64,000 nt of DNA from an uncultured Oscillospiraceae bacterium (GCA_910588135.1 CAJUOT010000006.1:17295-81294); one strand, 5' to 3'. Shown: positions 1 through 8,600, counted from the first letter of the stretch. Notes: generated by a model from the letters alone, not told the origin. Numbers and translations are program-made.

Positions 1-43
1 GTTATTCGTGCTGAAAACAGCACGAATAACCCCCTATAGGGGG
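1..43. repeat. Perfect inverted repeat plus adjoining palindrome
   Basis: Positions 1-30 form a perfect 13-bp hairpin (GTTATTCGTGCTG, AAAA loop, CAGCACGAATAAC). It is followed at 30-43 by a second palindrome, CCCCCTATAGGGGG, then GTTCC. The second palindrome resembles the AGGGGGTTCCCCCCT palindrome at 40290-40308. No T-run follows, so this looks like a repeated intergenic foldback element or the end of one, cut by the window edge, rather than a clear terminator. Confidence 0.7.
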
Positions 44-124
44 TTCCAGGCTCATTGTATACTGCCCCACCGGAAAAATCAACCCCTTCCGGCACGTCCC
101 AGCTAAAAAATTTTGCGGCCTACA

Positions 125-195
125 GGAAAAATACAAGGAATTCGCAGCCTGTTCCTTGATTTTTCCACAAAGCTGGTGTAAACTATGTAAACTAT
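125..195 (+). promoter_or_regulatory. Leader of the PNP gene: hairpin, possible promoter, tandem 9-mer
   Basis: A 15-bp hairpin with one bulge spans 125-166 (GGAAAAATACAAGGAA against TTCCTTGATTTTTCC). Overlapping its right arm, TTGATT (156-161) and TAAACT (179-184) are 17 bp apart and could be -35/-10 boxes. The 9-mer GTAAACTAT is repeated in tandem at 178-195, which could be an operator. I recognise no known purine riboswitch here. Confidence 0.45.
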
Positions 196-232
196 ATTAA
201 TTCAATAAAATTTTGCCAAGGAGGACGCCGCC

Positions 233-1057
233 ATGACCTATACGTTTGAGCAGTACCGGGAGAGCGCCGATTACATTAAAGAAAAAATTGGGGATCTTAT
301 TCCCAAAGTTGCCATGGTTTTGGGCTCCGGCCTGGGCTTCCTGGGCGACGTGGTGGAGCAGCCCACCGCCATCCCCTACGGGGAGATTCCCCACTTCAAG
401 GCGTCCACCGCCCCCGGCCACAAGGGCCAGCTGGTGTTCGGCACCCTGGCGGGGCGCCCCGTGGCCGTCATGCAGGGCCGGATGCACCACTATGAGGGCT
501 ACGGCTACGACGAGGTGTCCTACGCCGTGCGGGTCCTGCGGCTGCTGGGCTGCGACACGCTGATCGTCACCAACGCCGCCGGCTGCGTGCGCACCGACTG
601 GAGCGCCGGGGACCTGATGCTCATCACCGACCAGATCAAGATGTTCTCCGAGTCCCCCCTCCGGGGGGCCAACCTGCCCGAGTTCGGCGTGCGCTTCCCC
701 GACGCCTCCCACCTGTACACCGTCCGGCTCCAGGACGTGGCCCGGAAGGCGGCGGCGGAGCTGTCCATCCCCCTGCGGGAGGGCGTGTATTTCTACTGCT
801 ACGGCCCCCAGTACGAGACCCCCGCCGAGATCCGGGCCGCCCGCATCCTGGGCGGGGACGCGGTGGGCATGTCCACCGCGCCGGAGGCCATCGTGGCGGG
901 CCACTGCGGCATGGAGGTGCTGGGCTTCACCCTGCTGAGCAACATGGCGGCGGGCATCCTGGACCAGCCCCTCTCCGAGCAGGAGGTGCTGGACGCGGCG
1001 GCAGCGGCAAAGGACAAGTTCTCCCGGCTGGTGCTGGCCTGCCTGGAAAAGCTGTAA
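233..1057 (+). CDS. Purine-nucleoside phosphorylase
   Basis: A 274-residue protein of the trimeric PNP/MTA phosphorylase family. It splits purine nucleosides with phosphate into base plus ribose 1-phosphate in the cytoplasm. Visible signatures are the phosphate loop GSGLG near residue 32, GRMHHYEGY near 82, TNAAG near 117, YETPAE near 190, and SNMAAG near 242. The Asn in the last motif is the residue that favours 6-oxopurines (inosine, guanosine) in this family. The start follows an AAGGAGG ribosome-binding site. Only 13 bases separate it from the deaminase gene downstream, so the two are probably one purine/S-adenosyl-nucleoside salvage operon. A specific symbol (punA, deoD) is not decidable from sequence alone. 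Confidence 0.93.
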   Translation: MTYTFEQYRESADYIKEKIGDLIPKVAMVLGSGLGFLGDVVEQPTAIPYGEIPHFKASTAPGHKGQLVFGTLAGRPVAVMQGRMHHYEGYGYDEVSYAVRVLRLLGCDTLIVTNAAGCVRTDWSAGDLMLITDQIKMFSESPLRGANLPEFGVRFPDASHLYTVRLQDVARKAAAELSIPLREGVYFYCYGPQYETPAEIRAARILGGDAVGMSTAPEAIVAGHCGMEVLGFTLLSNMAAGILDQPLSEQEVLDAAAAAKDKFSRLVLACLEKL

Positions 1058-1070
1058 GGAGGGCGCTTTT

Positions 1071-2372
1071 ATGACCACGCTGTTCACCAACGTCACCGCC
1101 CTGCTGATGGACGAGGGCTTCACCACCCTGCGGAACGGCTATGTGGCGGTGGAGGGGACGGACATCTCCTACGTGGGCCAGGCCCGGCCCCAGGGCTCCT
1201 TTGACGAAACCATCGACTGCGCGGGCAAGGTGATGATGCCCGGCTTCGTCAACTGCCACACCCACATTCCTATGACCCTCATGCGGGGGTACGGCGGGGG
1301 CCACGACCTCCAGAGCTGGCTTCACGACTTCATCTTCCCCGCCGAGGACAGGTGGGACGACCGGGCCATGGCCGCCGCCACGGGGCTGGGGCTGGCGGAA
1401 ATGATCGCCTCCGGCGTCACCTGCATCGCCGATATGTATATGCGCACCGGGGTCATCGCCCGGCAGGTGCTGGACGCGGGCATCTCCGCCAACCTCTCCT
1501 GCGGCGCGGTGTACTTTGACAGCCCGGACAGCTTCTCCCCCGCCAAGTGCGAGGACTGCGAGAACCACATCCGCCTGCACGGGGACTGGCACAACGCCGG
1601 GGGCGGCCAGCTTCTGGTGGACGCGTCCATTCATGCGGAATACACCTCCTGCCCCCCGGTGTGGGAGTGGGTGGCCGGTTTCGCCCGGGAGCACGGCCTG
1701 GGTATGCACGTGCACATCTCCGAAACCCGGAAGGAGCACCAGGACTGCCTGGACAAATACGGCCGCACCCCCGTCCAGCTCCTGGACCAGTATGGCGTGT
1801 GGGACACCCGGGCCATCGCCGCCCACTGCGTGTACACCACCCCCGGGGACTGGGCCGTCATGGCCCAGAAGGGCGTGTCCTGCGTCCACAACCCCTACTC
1901 CAATTTGAAGCTGGGCTCGGGCATCGCCCCCATACCCGCCATGCTGAACGCCAAGGTGAATGTGGCCCTGGGCACCGACGGGGTGAGTTCCCACAACAGT
2001 GTGGATATGTTCGCCGATATGAAGCTGGCCGCCGTCCTCCACAACGGCGCCCAATGCGACCCCATGGCCATGACCGCCCGGCAGGCCCTGGAGATGGCCA
2101 CCGTCAACGGGGCGAAGGCCCTGGGCCGGAACACCGGGCGCATTGAGGCGGGCCGGACGGCCGACCTGATCCTGGTGGACTTTGACGCGCCCAACCTGAT
2201 CCCCTGCCACGACGAGGCGGAAAACCTGGTGTTCTCCGCCCACGGCTCCAATGTGTGGATGAATATGGCCCGTGGCCGCGTCATATACCAGAACGGGGAT
2301 TTCCTGACCCTGGACCTGGAGAAGATCAAGGCCGAGGTCCGCCAGTACGCGCTCCCCCTGATGTTCAGGTGA
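1071..2372 (+). CDS. mtaD: Amidohydrolase, S-adenosylhomocysteine/methylthioadenosine deaminase family
   Basis: A 433-residue cytoplasmic metal-dependent amidohydrolase of the MtaD/SsnA branch. The TIM-barrel metal ligands are visible: HTH at residues 63-65, HVHISE near 213, AAHC near 250, and LGTDG near 301. Family members deaminate adenosine, MTA or SAH at the 6-position. The product nucleosides (inosyl compounds) are substrates for the PNP encoded 13 bases upstream, which supports a shared salvage operon. The ribosome-binding site AAGGAGG lies 8 bases before the ATG. The exact substrate (MTA, SAH or 5'-deoxyadenosine) is inferred. The methionine-cycle genes further on would make SAH removal useful. 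Confidence 0.85.
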   Translation: MTTLFTNVTALLMDEGFTTLRNGYVAVEGTDISYVGQARPQGSFDETIDCAGKVMMPGFVNCHTHIPMTLMRGYGGGHDLQSWLHDFIFPAEDRWDDRAMAAATGLGLAEMIASGVTCIADMYMRTGVIARQVLDAGISANLSCGAVYFDSPDSFSPAKCEDCENHIRLHGDWHNAGGGQLLVDASIHAEYTSCPPVWEWVAGFAREHGLGMHVHISETRKEHQDCLDKYGRTPVQLLDQYGVWDTRAIAAHCVYTTPGDWAVMAQKGVSCVHNPYSNLKLGSGIAPIPAMLNAKVNVALGTDGVSSHNSVDMFADMKLAAVLHNGAQCDPMAMTARQALEMATVNGAKALGRNTGRIEAGRTADLILVDFDAPNLIPCHDEAENLVFSAHGSNVWMNMARGRVIYQNGDFLTLDLEKIKAEVRQYALPLMFR

Positions 2373-2388
2373 CGAAAGGTCTGAGGAT

Positions 2389-4062
2389 ATGTCTGCTTCC
2401 ACCCCTAAAAAGAACTCCTTTTTCGGCGGCGCCGCCATTCTGGCGGCCAGCGTGGTGCTGGTCAAGGTCATCGGCGCGCTGTACAAGATTCCCCTGGGCC
2501 GCATCCTCACCGACGCGGCCTTCGCCGACTTCAACACCGCCTACTATATCTACTCCCTGCTCATCATCATCTCCACCGGCGGCCTGCCGGTGGCCCTGTC
2601 CAAAATGGTGTCCGAGGCCCACGCCCAGGGCCGGGGCAACCAGGTGCGCAAGGTGTTCCGGCTGGCCATGGCGGCCTTCTGCGTGCTGGGCGCGCTGAGC
2701 TGCGCGGTGATGCTCCGCTTCCCCAAGGAGCTGGCGGAGCTGATGAACAACTCCCACAGCTATTGGAGCATCCTTGCCCTGGCCCCCGCCCTGTTCTTCA
2801 TCTGCCCCATGTCCGCCCTGCGGGGGTACTTCCAGGGCCACTCCCTCATGACCCCCACCGCCGTCTCCCAGGTGATCGAGGCGCTGTGCAAGCTGGTCAT
2901 CGGCCTGGCCCTGGCCAAGATGATGGTGGGGGCGGGGATGGACGAATCCCAGACCGCCGGGGGCGCCATCCTGGGCGTGTCGGTGGGCTGCGCCCTGGGC
3001 ATGGTGTATATGTTTTTCTGCTACGGGCGTTTCCGCCTGTCCCTGCCCAAGTTCCGGGATGTGCCGGACGACTCCCGCAAAATCCTGTCCACCCTGGCCA
3101 AGCTGGCCGTCCCCATCACCCTGGGCTCATCGGTGATGGCGGTGGTCAACCTGCTGGACACCAGCATTCTCTTCGGCCGCCTCCAGGACGCCGCCGGCTT
3201 CAACGAGGCCATGGCCCGCACCCTCAAGGGCGTGTATGACAAGGCCATGACCCTCTACAACCTGCCCGCCTCCTTCATGGTGCCCCTGACGGCCAGCGTG
3301 GTGCCCGCGGTGTCCGCCGCCCGGGCGGTGAAGAACTACCGGCAGGCCGCCCAGGTCAGCGAGACCGCCCTGCGCACCACCGCCCTGCTGGCCATACCCG
3401 CCGGCGTGGGGCTGTTCGCCCTGGGCGAGCCCATCATCCAGCTGCTCTACCCCGGCACCGACGTGGCCAGGGCCGGGTGGATGCTGTCCATGCTGGGCGT
3501 CGCCTCCATCTTCGTGTGCCTCATGCTGGTGTGCAACTCCATCATGCAGGCCCACCGGCTGGTGTCCATCCCGGTGCTCACCACCGTCGTGGGCTGCATC
3601 GTCAAGATCGTGGTAAACTATATCCTGGTGGGCAATCCCGACATCAACATCGACGGCGCCCCCATCGGCACCCTGCTCTGCTTCGGCCTCATCGCCCTGC
3701 TGGACCTGATCATCATCAAGCTGGCCCTGCCCCGCTCCCTGAGCTACGTCCGGGTGTTCGCCAAGCCGGCGGCGGCCTCCGCCGCCATGGGCCTCACCGC
3801 CTGGGCCGTCTACGGGCTGGCGGCAAAGCTGCTGGTCAAGCTGACCGCTTTCCAGGAGACGACGGACGGCTATCCCCTGCTGGACGAGGCGGGCGCCGCC
3901 ATCCTGTCCTGGAAGGGCAACGCCCTGGCGGTGGTGCTGGCCATCGGTCTGGCCGTGGTGGTCTATTTCGCCCTGGTGGTGCTCACCCGGGCCATCTCCA
4001 GGGAGGACCTGTCCCTCATGCCCAAGGGGGATAAGCTCGCCCGGCTGCTGCGCATCTCATAA
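2389..4062 (+). CDS. Polysaccharide biosynthesis/lipid flippase protein, SpoVB/MurJ-like (MVF family)
   Basis: A 557-residue integral membrane protein of the MOP/MVF superfamily with about 14 hydrophobic segments distributed from residue 15 to the end. Relatives include SpoVB/YabM of spore formers and MurJ-type lipid II flippases, which move undecaprenyl-linked sugars across the membrane. The opening FGGAAILAASVVLVKVIGAL and the repeated pattern of small-residue helices with the YKIPLG loop fit the SpoVB group. It starts 16 bases after mtaD behind a weak GAAAGG-type site and may be co-transcribed with it. Function as a spore-cortex or capsule flippase is inferred from the family. Confidence 0.82.
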   Translation: MSASTPKKNSFFGGAAILAASVVLVKVIGALYKIPLGRILTDAAFADFNTAYYIYSLLIIISTGGLPVALSKMVSEAHAQGRGNQVRKVFRLAMAAFCVLGALSCAVMLRFPKELAELMNNSHSYWSILALAPALFFICPMSALRGYFQGHSLMTPTAVSQVIEALCKLVIGLALAKMMVGAGMDESQTAGGAILGVSVGCALGMVYMFFCYGRFRLSLPKFRDVPDDSRKILSTLAKLAVPITLGSSVMAVVNLLDTSILFGRLQDAAGFNEAMARTLKGVYDKAMTLYNLPASFMVPLTASVVPAVSAARAVKNYRQAAQVSETALRTTALLAIPAGVGLFALGEPIIQLLYPGTDVARAGWMLSMLGVASIFVCLMLVCNSIMQAHRLVSIPVLTTVVGCIVKIVVNYILVGNPDINIDGAPIGTLLCFGLIALLDLIIIKLALPRSLSYVRVFAKPAAASAAMGLTAWAVYGLAAKLLVKLTAFQETTDGYPLLDEAGAAILSWKGNALAVVLAIGLAVVVYFALVVLTRAISREDLSLMPKGDKLARLLRIS

Positions 4063-4071
4063 TTTTTCCTC

Positions 4072-4114
4072 TTTCCGCGCTATTTTTCCGCAAAATCGCA
4101 AAATAGCGCGGAAA
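4072..4114. terminator. Long intergenic hairpin between flippase gene and mazG
   Basis: A perfect 15-bp inverted repeat (4072-4086 and 4100-4114; core CCGCGCTATTTT) with a 13-base loop. The arms are A/T-rich at the loop side and the left arm is followed by a T-run, so it may terminate transcription on either strand. The T-tract after the right arm is poor. Confidence 0.6.
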
Positions 4115-4138
4115 ATCTATTGCAATTCAGGTGATAAT

Positions 4139-4936
4139 ATGGTAAACTGGCCCGTGAAATCCTCTTATGGCTGTAAGGACCTGGAAAATATCGTCCGCAT
4201 TCTCCGCCATCCCGGCGGCTGCCCCTGGGACCAGGAGCAGACCCACCAGTCCATCCGCCGCAACTTTCTGGAGGAAGCGTACGAGGCGGCGGAGGCCATC
4301 GACCGGGACGATGTGGACGGCCTGAAGGAGGAGCTGGGCGACGTGCTCCTCCAGGTGTATTTCCACGCCTCCATTGAGGAGGACGCCGGCCGGTTCACCC
4401 TGGACGACGTGGCGGACGGGGTGTGCAAGAAGCTCATCTACCGCCACCCCCACGTGTTCGGGGATGTGACGGTGGATTCCACCGATCAGGTCCTCTCCAA
4501 CTGGGAGGAGCTGAAAAAGAAGGAGAAGCACCAGGACACCCAGGCCGACGCCGTGGACGCCGTGGCCCGCACCCTGCCCGCCCTGTGGCGGGCGGAGAAG
4601 ATGAAGAAGAAGGCCGCCAAGGCCGGCTTCGACTGGCGGGAGGCATCCGGCGCGCTGGACAAGCTGTCCGAAGAGGTGGGGGAGCTGCGCCGCGCCGCCC
4701 TGGAGGGGGACGGGGACCCGGCTGAGGAGCTGGGGGACGTGCTCCTCGCCGCCGCCAGCATGGGTTCGCTCCTGGGCGTGGACCCGGAGGAGGCCCTTCA
4801 TGCCGCCTGCGACAAGTTCTCCGCCCGGTTCCGCGTGGCGGAGAGGCTGGCCGCGGAACGGGGGCGGACATTGGGTGAGCTGTCTGACGGGGAGCAGATC
4901 GACCTGTGGAGAGAGGCCAAAAAGCAGCTGAAATGA
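4139..4936 (+). CDS. mazG: Nucleoside triphosphate pyrophosphohydrolase MazG
   Basis: A 265-residue all-alpha NTP pyrophosphohydrolase with two tandem MazG domains. The first (about 20-125) has [11 protein letters not shown], then [10 protein letters not shown] and [10 protein letters not shown], the EExxE/ExxD magnesium site. The second (about 150-255) has EEVGELRRA and [10 protein letters not shown]. Both domains keep their acidic residues. It hydrolyses (d)NTPs to the monophosphates, clearing abnormal nucleotides and modulating ppGpp-linked stress in E. coli. Length and architecture equal the E. coli type. The HU gene follows 85 bases downstream, a common neighbourhood in Clostridia. Confidence 0.95.
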   Translation: MVNWPVKSSYGCKDLENIVRILRHPGGCPWDQEQTHQSIRRNFLEEAYEAAEAIDRDDVDGLKEELGDVLLQVYFHASIEEDAGRFTLDDVADGVCKKLIYRHPHVFGDVTVDSTDQVLSNWEELKKKEKHQDTQADAVDAVARTLPALWRAEKMKKKAAKAGFDWREASGALDKLSEEVGELRRAALEGDGDPAEELGDVLLAAASMGSLLGVDPEEALHAACDKFSARFRVAERLAAERGRTLGELSDGEQIDLWREAKKQLK

Positions 4937-5021
4937 CACTTACAGCGCCACGCCGCGCTTTAAGTATAGATGCGGCGATGCCGCAAAAAACGACAAAAGA
5001 ATTTTAGGAGGAATTATAAGC

Positions 5022-5297
5022 ATGAATAAAACCGAATTGATCGCCGCCGTGGCGGAGAAGACCGGCCTGTCCAAGAAGGACAGCGACGCCGCCCTGGCCG
5101 CCGTGGTGGACGCCATCACCGAGTCCCTGGTGAACGGCGAGAAGGTGCAGCTGGTGGGCTTTGGCTCCTTCGAGGTGAAGAGCCGCTCCGCCCGCATGGG
5201 CCGCAACCCCCACACCAAGGAGCAGATTGAGATCCCCGCGTCCCGGGTGCCTGTGTTCAAGGCCGGCAAGGCCCTGAAGGACACCGTGGCGAAGTGA
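5022..5297 (+). CDS. hup: HU family DNA-binding protein
   Basis: A 91-residue nucleoid protein of the HU/IHF family. It has the N-terminal helical dimerisation part ([20 protein letters not shown]), the [21 protein letters not shown]-binding arm near residues 46-63, and the typical [11 protein letters not shown] end. It bends and compacts DNA as a homodimer. A strong AGGAGG site lies 11 bases before the ATG. The gene is followed by a 14-bp hairpin and then an S4-domain gene, the usual mazG-hup-rqcP order in Firmicutes. Confidence 0.97.
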   Translation: MNKTELIAAVAEKTGLSKKDSDAALAAVVDAITESLVNGEKVQLVGFGSFEVKSRSARMGRNPHTKEQIEIPASRVPVFKAGKALKDTVAK

Positions 5298-5304
5298 TAA
5301 AATA

Positions 5305-5336
5305 AGATATTCCCACCCTCCGGGGTGGGAATATCT
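5305..5336 (+). terminator. Hairpin after hup
   Basis: A perfect 14-bp stem (5305-5318 and 5323-5336, left arm AGATATTCCCACCC) closed by a TCCG tetraloop. The downstream T content is low (GTTGTGG), so it may attenuate or protect the hup mRNA rather than stop all transcription into the next gene. Confidence 0.6.
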
Positions 5337-5354
5337 GTTGTGGAGGGCTGTCAA

Positions 5355-5597
5355 ATGAGATTGGACAAGTGGCTGAAGGTGTCCCGGCTCATCAAGCGGC
5401 GCACCGTGGCCAACGAGGCCTGCGACGCCGGGCGGGTGTCCGCCAACGGCAGGCCGGTGAAGGCGTCCTACGACGTGAAGGCGGGGGACGTGCTGGAGCT
5501 GAAATTCGGCGAGAAGCTGATCCGTGTGGAGGTGCTGTCCACCGCCGACATCGTGGGCAAGGCGGACGCGGAGGCCATGTACCGCCAGATCGGATAA
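5355..5597 (+). CDS. rqcP: S4-domain RNA-binding protein, RqcP/YabO-like
   Basis: An 80-residue single S4 domain protein. The opening RLDKWLKVSRLIKRRT and the VSANGRPVKASYDVKAGD stretch match the Hsp15/YabO family. In Bacillus the family member RqcP works with RqcH in alanine tailing of stalled nascent chains on 50S subunits. The ATG at 5355 was preferred over an in-frame ATG at 5325 because a GGAGGG site lies just before it and the conserved domain begins there; the earlier start would fall inside the hup hairpin. It sits in the usual hup-rqcP neighbourhood. Confidence 0.85.
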   Translation: MRLDKWLKVSRLIKRRTVANEACDAGRVSANGRPVKASYDVKAGDVLELKFGEKLIRVEVLSTADIVGKADAEAMYRQIG

Positions 5598-5619
5598 CAC
5601 GGAAAAGGGAGCGTTTCCC

Positions 5620-6027
5620 ATGGAAAAGCAGAACAGGAAAAAACTTGCCCCCATTCTGGCCGCGGCGGCCTTTGCAGTGCTGGCCGCTGCTTTGGCGCTG
5701 GTTTGGCACTTCACCCGCCCCGCGCCGGCGGCGGGGGAAAAGCACATCACCGTGGAGGTCATCCACAAGGACGGCAGCGCCAAAACCTTCGCCTACGACA
5801 CGGACGAGGCCTATCTGGGTGCGGTGCTGGTGGCCGAGGGCCTCATCTCGGGGGACGGCGGCCAGTTCGGCCTGTACGTCACCACGGTGGACGGCGAGAC
5901 CGCCGACTACGACGCCGACCAGGGCTGGTGGGCCCTGTCCGTCAACGGGGAGTTTGCCCAAACCGGGGTGGACGCCACCCCGGTGAACGACGGGGACGCC
6001 TACACCTGGACCTACACCACCGGCTGA
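5620..6027 (+). CDS. DUF4430 domain protein, membrane-anchored or secreted
   Basis: A 135-residue protein with a basic start, one hydrophobic segment (about residues 9-30) and an Ala-rich AxA-type cleavage region, followed by a DUF4430 (transcobalamin C-terminal-like) domain. The GWWALSVNGEFAQTG stretch near residues 102-116 is typical. The domain occurs in extracellular corrinoid- and cofactor-capture proteins. It ends one base before the ATG of an ECF transporter S component, so the two are translationally linked. The pair therefore looks like an uptake unit, plausibly for a corrinoid, which the B12-dependent methionine synthase block nearby would need. There is no lipobox cysteine. Substrate is inference. 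Confidence 0.8.
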   Translation: MEKQNRKKLAPILAAAAFAVLAAALALVWHFTRPAPAAGEKHITVEVIHKDGSAKTFAYDTDEAYLGAVLVAEGLISGDGGQFGLYVTTVDGETADYDADQGWWALSVNGEFAQTGVDATPVNDGDAYTWTYTTG

Positions 6028-6028
6028 C

Positions 6029-6538
6029 ATGATCCGCGTCCTTGTCCGGCGGGTGGCCCTGTCCGGCGTGCTGGGCGGGCTGCTCTTCGCCGCCAAAATG
6101 GCCATGGCCCCCCTGCCCAACATCGAGCCGGTGTCCCTGCTGGTGATGCTGTACGCCGTGTGCCTGGGCTGGCCGGGGCTGTGCGCCGTCTACGTCTACG
6201 TGCTGCTGGAGTACGCCGTCTGGGGCCTCCAGCTCTGGTCGGTGTGCTACTTGTACGTGTGGCTCCTCCTGTTCTGTCTGGCCCGCCTGCTCCGGCAAAT
6301 GGACTCCCCCCTGGGCTGGGCGGCGCTGTCCGGCTTCTTCGGGCTGGGCTTCGGGGCGCTGTGCGCCCCCGTCTGCTGGGCCGCGGGGGGCTGGGGAGCG
6401 GCGCTGTCCTGGTGGCTGGCGGGCATCCCCTGGGACCTCCTCCACGGCGCGGGCAATTTCGTCCTCGCCCTGGCGCTGTTCCGGCCCCTGCGCGGGCTGC
6501 TGGACAGGCTGTGCCGCCAATACGGCTTCACCCCGTGA
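6029..6538 (+). CDS. ECF transporter S component
   Basis: A 169-residue membrane protein with about six hydrophobic segments and the small-residue-rich opening ALSGVLGGLLFAAKMAM, the region that in ECF S components contacts the transmembrane T component. It would bind a vitamin and use a shared EcfA/EcfT energising module encoded elsewhere. Its pairing with a DUF4430 gene is a recurring clostridial arrangement, and a corrinoid is the likeliest substrate, but no binding residue proves this. A strong terminator follows at once, so it is the last gene of its operon. Confidence 0.8.
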   Translation: MIRVLVRRVALSGVLGGLLFAAKMAMAPLPNIEPVSLLVMLYAVCLGWPGLCAVYVYVLLEYAVWGLQLWSVCYLYVWLLLFCLARLLRQMDSPLGWAALSGFFGLGFGALCAPVCWAAGGWGAALSWWLAGIPWDLLHGAGNFVLALALFRPLRGLLDRLCRQYGFTP

Positions 6539-6565
6539 ACGCCGGTTCTCACCTGCAAAACAGTG

Positions 6566-6602
6566 AGACAGGGGGCCGGGATTCCGGCCCCCTGTCTTTT
6601 TA
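6566..6602 (+). terminator. Rho-independent terminator after the ECF gene
   Basis: A perfect 14-bp GC-rich stem (6566-6579 and 6584-6597, right arm CCGGCCCCCTGTCT) with a GATT loop, followed by TTTTTAT. Confidence 0.93.
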
Positions 6603-6949
6603 TCCCCGCCCAGGATATTGTTAAAAATAGCTTGCGCCCAGGGCACAAATGGTGTAGAATAAGGAAACCGAGGCAAATAAAAGGCAGGGCATGGGGGATT
6701 GCCGTCCCCCACGCCCCTATGCGGGAGCAGCCCCTCCCACACAACAGTATAATACTGCGCCAACCCCCATTATAGCGGAAAACCCGCTGATTTACAAGGG
6801 GGCTTGTGTCTGTATGTATGCGGTGTGGGGTTTTCATATCCCGCACCGCTTTCTGTTTGCCTCGATGGGAACGCCCAGCGGGGGCCGGGAAGGGGAGTAC
6901 CACCCCCGCAGGCGGAACCATTGAGACAAAAAACGAAGGAGAGGTCAAC
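6603..6949 (+). promoter_or_regulatory. 347-base leader of the WG-repeat/SLH gene with candidate promoter
   Basis: TTGCGC (6632-6637) and TAGAAT (6655-6660) are exactly 17 bp apart and are a plausible sigma-A promoter. That would leave a leader of nearly 290 bases. The leader holds a short hairpin GGGGGA/TCCCCC near 6693-6710 and GC-rich inverted segments near 6880-6905, but I do not recognise a riboswitch. The in-frame ATG at 6806 is not used in my call because the signal peptide and an AAGGAGAGG site belong to the ATG at 6950. Confidence 0.5.
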
Positions 6950-8590
6950 ATGAAGAAAAAGCTGTTTTCCCTGGCGCTGGCTCTGGCGCTCTGCCTGGGC
7001 CTGACGGTTCCGGCGTTCGCGGCGGACGTGAAAATCGTCCAAGTCCCCGTCCCCACTGTGGAGGAATATGAGGGCAAGAATCATGTCACTGGGGAGTTCC
7101 GCGATGGCCTTGCGCCGTGGACCAATGGAGAGACGTGGGGATTTATCGACTGGTCGGGCAAGTTAGTCATCCCCCCCGAGTATGACAGTGTTAGCGATTT
7201 CTCCGAGGGCTTTGCGCGGGTAACGAAAAATGACAAGACTGGCTTTATCGACAAAACCGGCAAGGAAATCACCCCCTTCCAGTATGACGGCGCGGGGGAC
7301 TTCTCCGAGGGTATGGCAGTGGTGAATAAAAGCGGTAAGCTCGGCTTTATCGACACTACCGGCAAAGAGGCCATCCCCTGCGCCTATGACGGCGTGTCCG
7401 CCCCTGGTTTCTCCCAGGGCCTTGCGGTTGTAGAGAAAAACGGCAAGTGGGGCTTCATCGACAAGACCGGGCAGGAGGCGTTCCCCTGCGAGTATGACTA
7501 CGTATACTCCTTCTCCGAGGGCCTTGCGATGGTGGCGAAAAACAACAAGGGCGGGTATATTGACAAAACCGGCGAGTTGGTCATCCCCCTCCAGTATGAT
7601 TTATCAAAGGAGTTTTCTAACGGCCTGGCCCCTGTGAAGAAAAACAACAAGTGGGGCTTTATCGACAAAAAGGGCGAACTGGTCATCCCCTTCGAGTATG
7701 ATGACGCATCCCCTTTCTCTGATGGCCTTGCGTTGGTGGCGAAAAACGGCAAGATGGGCTTTGTCGATAAGACGGGCAAGGTAATTGTTCCCTTGCAGTA
7801 TGAGAATGCAGTCTCTTTCTCCGAGGGATTCGCGGCGGTGTATTCGAAAGCTGGCGGCAGCTGGGGCTTTATTGATACCACCGGCAAAGAAGTAGTGCCT
7901 CCCAAGGCGTTTACCGAAAATGGCTTAGAATATTTCATCGTTTCTGGCTCTCAATTGAAACCTCCCGCTTTCCATGAGGGTTCTACGTTTATCATGCGAA
8001 TCTGCAAGAGCGGCAATAAGGATGAGGCTGTCCCCTATGTTTATTTTAAGGTTACCGTTGACGCCAAGGTCAGCGACTGGGCCAGGGAACAGGTAGACCT
8101 GTCCGCCGCCAGGGGCCTCATGCCCGACGTTCTGGGGGATGATTTCACGGTGAACATCACCCGCGCCGAGTTCGCCGCCGTCGCGGTGGAGCTGTACGAG
8201 GCCATGAGCGGCGAGACCGCCCCCGCCCCCGGCGAGAGCCCCTTCTCCGACACCAGCGACCCCGTGGTGATCCAGGCCAACGCCCTGGGGATTGTCAAGG
8301 GCTCCGGCGGGAAGTTCTCCCCCGACAACCCTGTGACCCGCCAGGAGGCGGCGCTGATGCTGTCCCGGGTGTACACCAGGCTGGGCGGCACGATTCCCAC
8401 GGTGGCGGCCACCACCTTCGCCGATAACGCCAAGGTCGCCAGCTGGGCCAGGGACGCGGTGGCGTTCATGTCGGACAACAGGATCGTCAACGGCAAGGGG
8501 AACAACAGCTTTGACCCCTTGGGCAGCGCCAGCGTTCAGGAGGCGCTCATCATCGCCCTGCGGATGGTCGAGAATTTGGACGTGCAATAA
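6950..8590 (+). CDS. Secreted WG-repeat protein with C-terminal SLH domains
   Basis: A 546-residue exported protein. Residues 1-25 are a signal peptide (MKKKLFSLALALALCLGLTV, cleavage near AFA-A). Residues about 55-320 contain seven full and one partial WG/KWG beta repeats of about 35 residues, each with the pattern W/xGFIDKTGKxVIPxxYDxxxxFSEGLAxV. Residues about 365-546 hold S-layer homology repeats (for example ITRAEFAAVAVELYEAM, VTRQEAALMLSRVYTRLGG, DNRIVNGKGNNSFDP), which anchor proteins to pyruvylated wall polysaccharide. It is probably a surface protein whose WG domain binds an unknown ligand. The WG part is visibly richer in A/T than the SLH part, hinting at a composite origin. A strong terminator follows. 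Confidence 0.9.
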   Translation: MKKKLFSLALALALCLGLTVPAFAADVKIVQVPVPTVEEYEGKNHVTGEFRDGLAPWTNGETWGFIDWSGKLVIPPEYDSVSDFSEGFARVTKNDKTGFIDKTGKEITPFQYDGAGDFSEGMAVVNKSGKLGFIDTTGKEAIPCAYDGVSAPGFSQGLAVVEKNGKWGFIDKTGQEAFPCEYDYVYSFSEGLAMVAKNNKGGYIDKTGELVIPLQYDLSKEFSNGLAPVKKNNKWGFIDKKGELVIPFEYDDASPFSDGLALVAKNGKMGFVDKTGKVIVPLQYENAVSFSEGFAAVYSKAGGSWGFIDTTGKEVVPPKAFTENGLEYFIVSGSQLKPPAFHEGSTFIMRICKSGNKDEAVPYVYFKVTVDAKVSDWAREQVDLSAARGLMPDVLGDDFTVNITRAEFAAVAVELYEAMSGETAPAPGESPFSDTSDPVVIQANALGIVKGSGGKFSPDNPVTRQEAALMLSRVYTRLGGTIPTVAATTFADNAKVASWARDAVAFMSDNRIVNGKGNNSFDPLGSASVQEALIIALRMVENLDVQ

Positions 8591-8600
8591 AAAGCAGAAG

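Noticed and set aside
29..232. PNP leader considered as a purine riboswitch
   Set aside because: No purine-aptamer loop sequences are present in the right arrangement; only a hairpin, a weak promoter and a 9-bp tandem repeat are seen.
6603..6949. Long leader of the WG/SLH gene considered as a c-di-GMP riboswitch
   Set aside because: The conserved GEMM core segments could not be found in order; only simple hairpins are visible.
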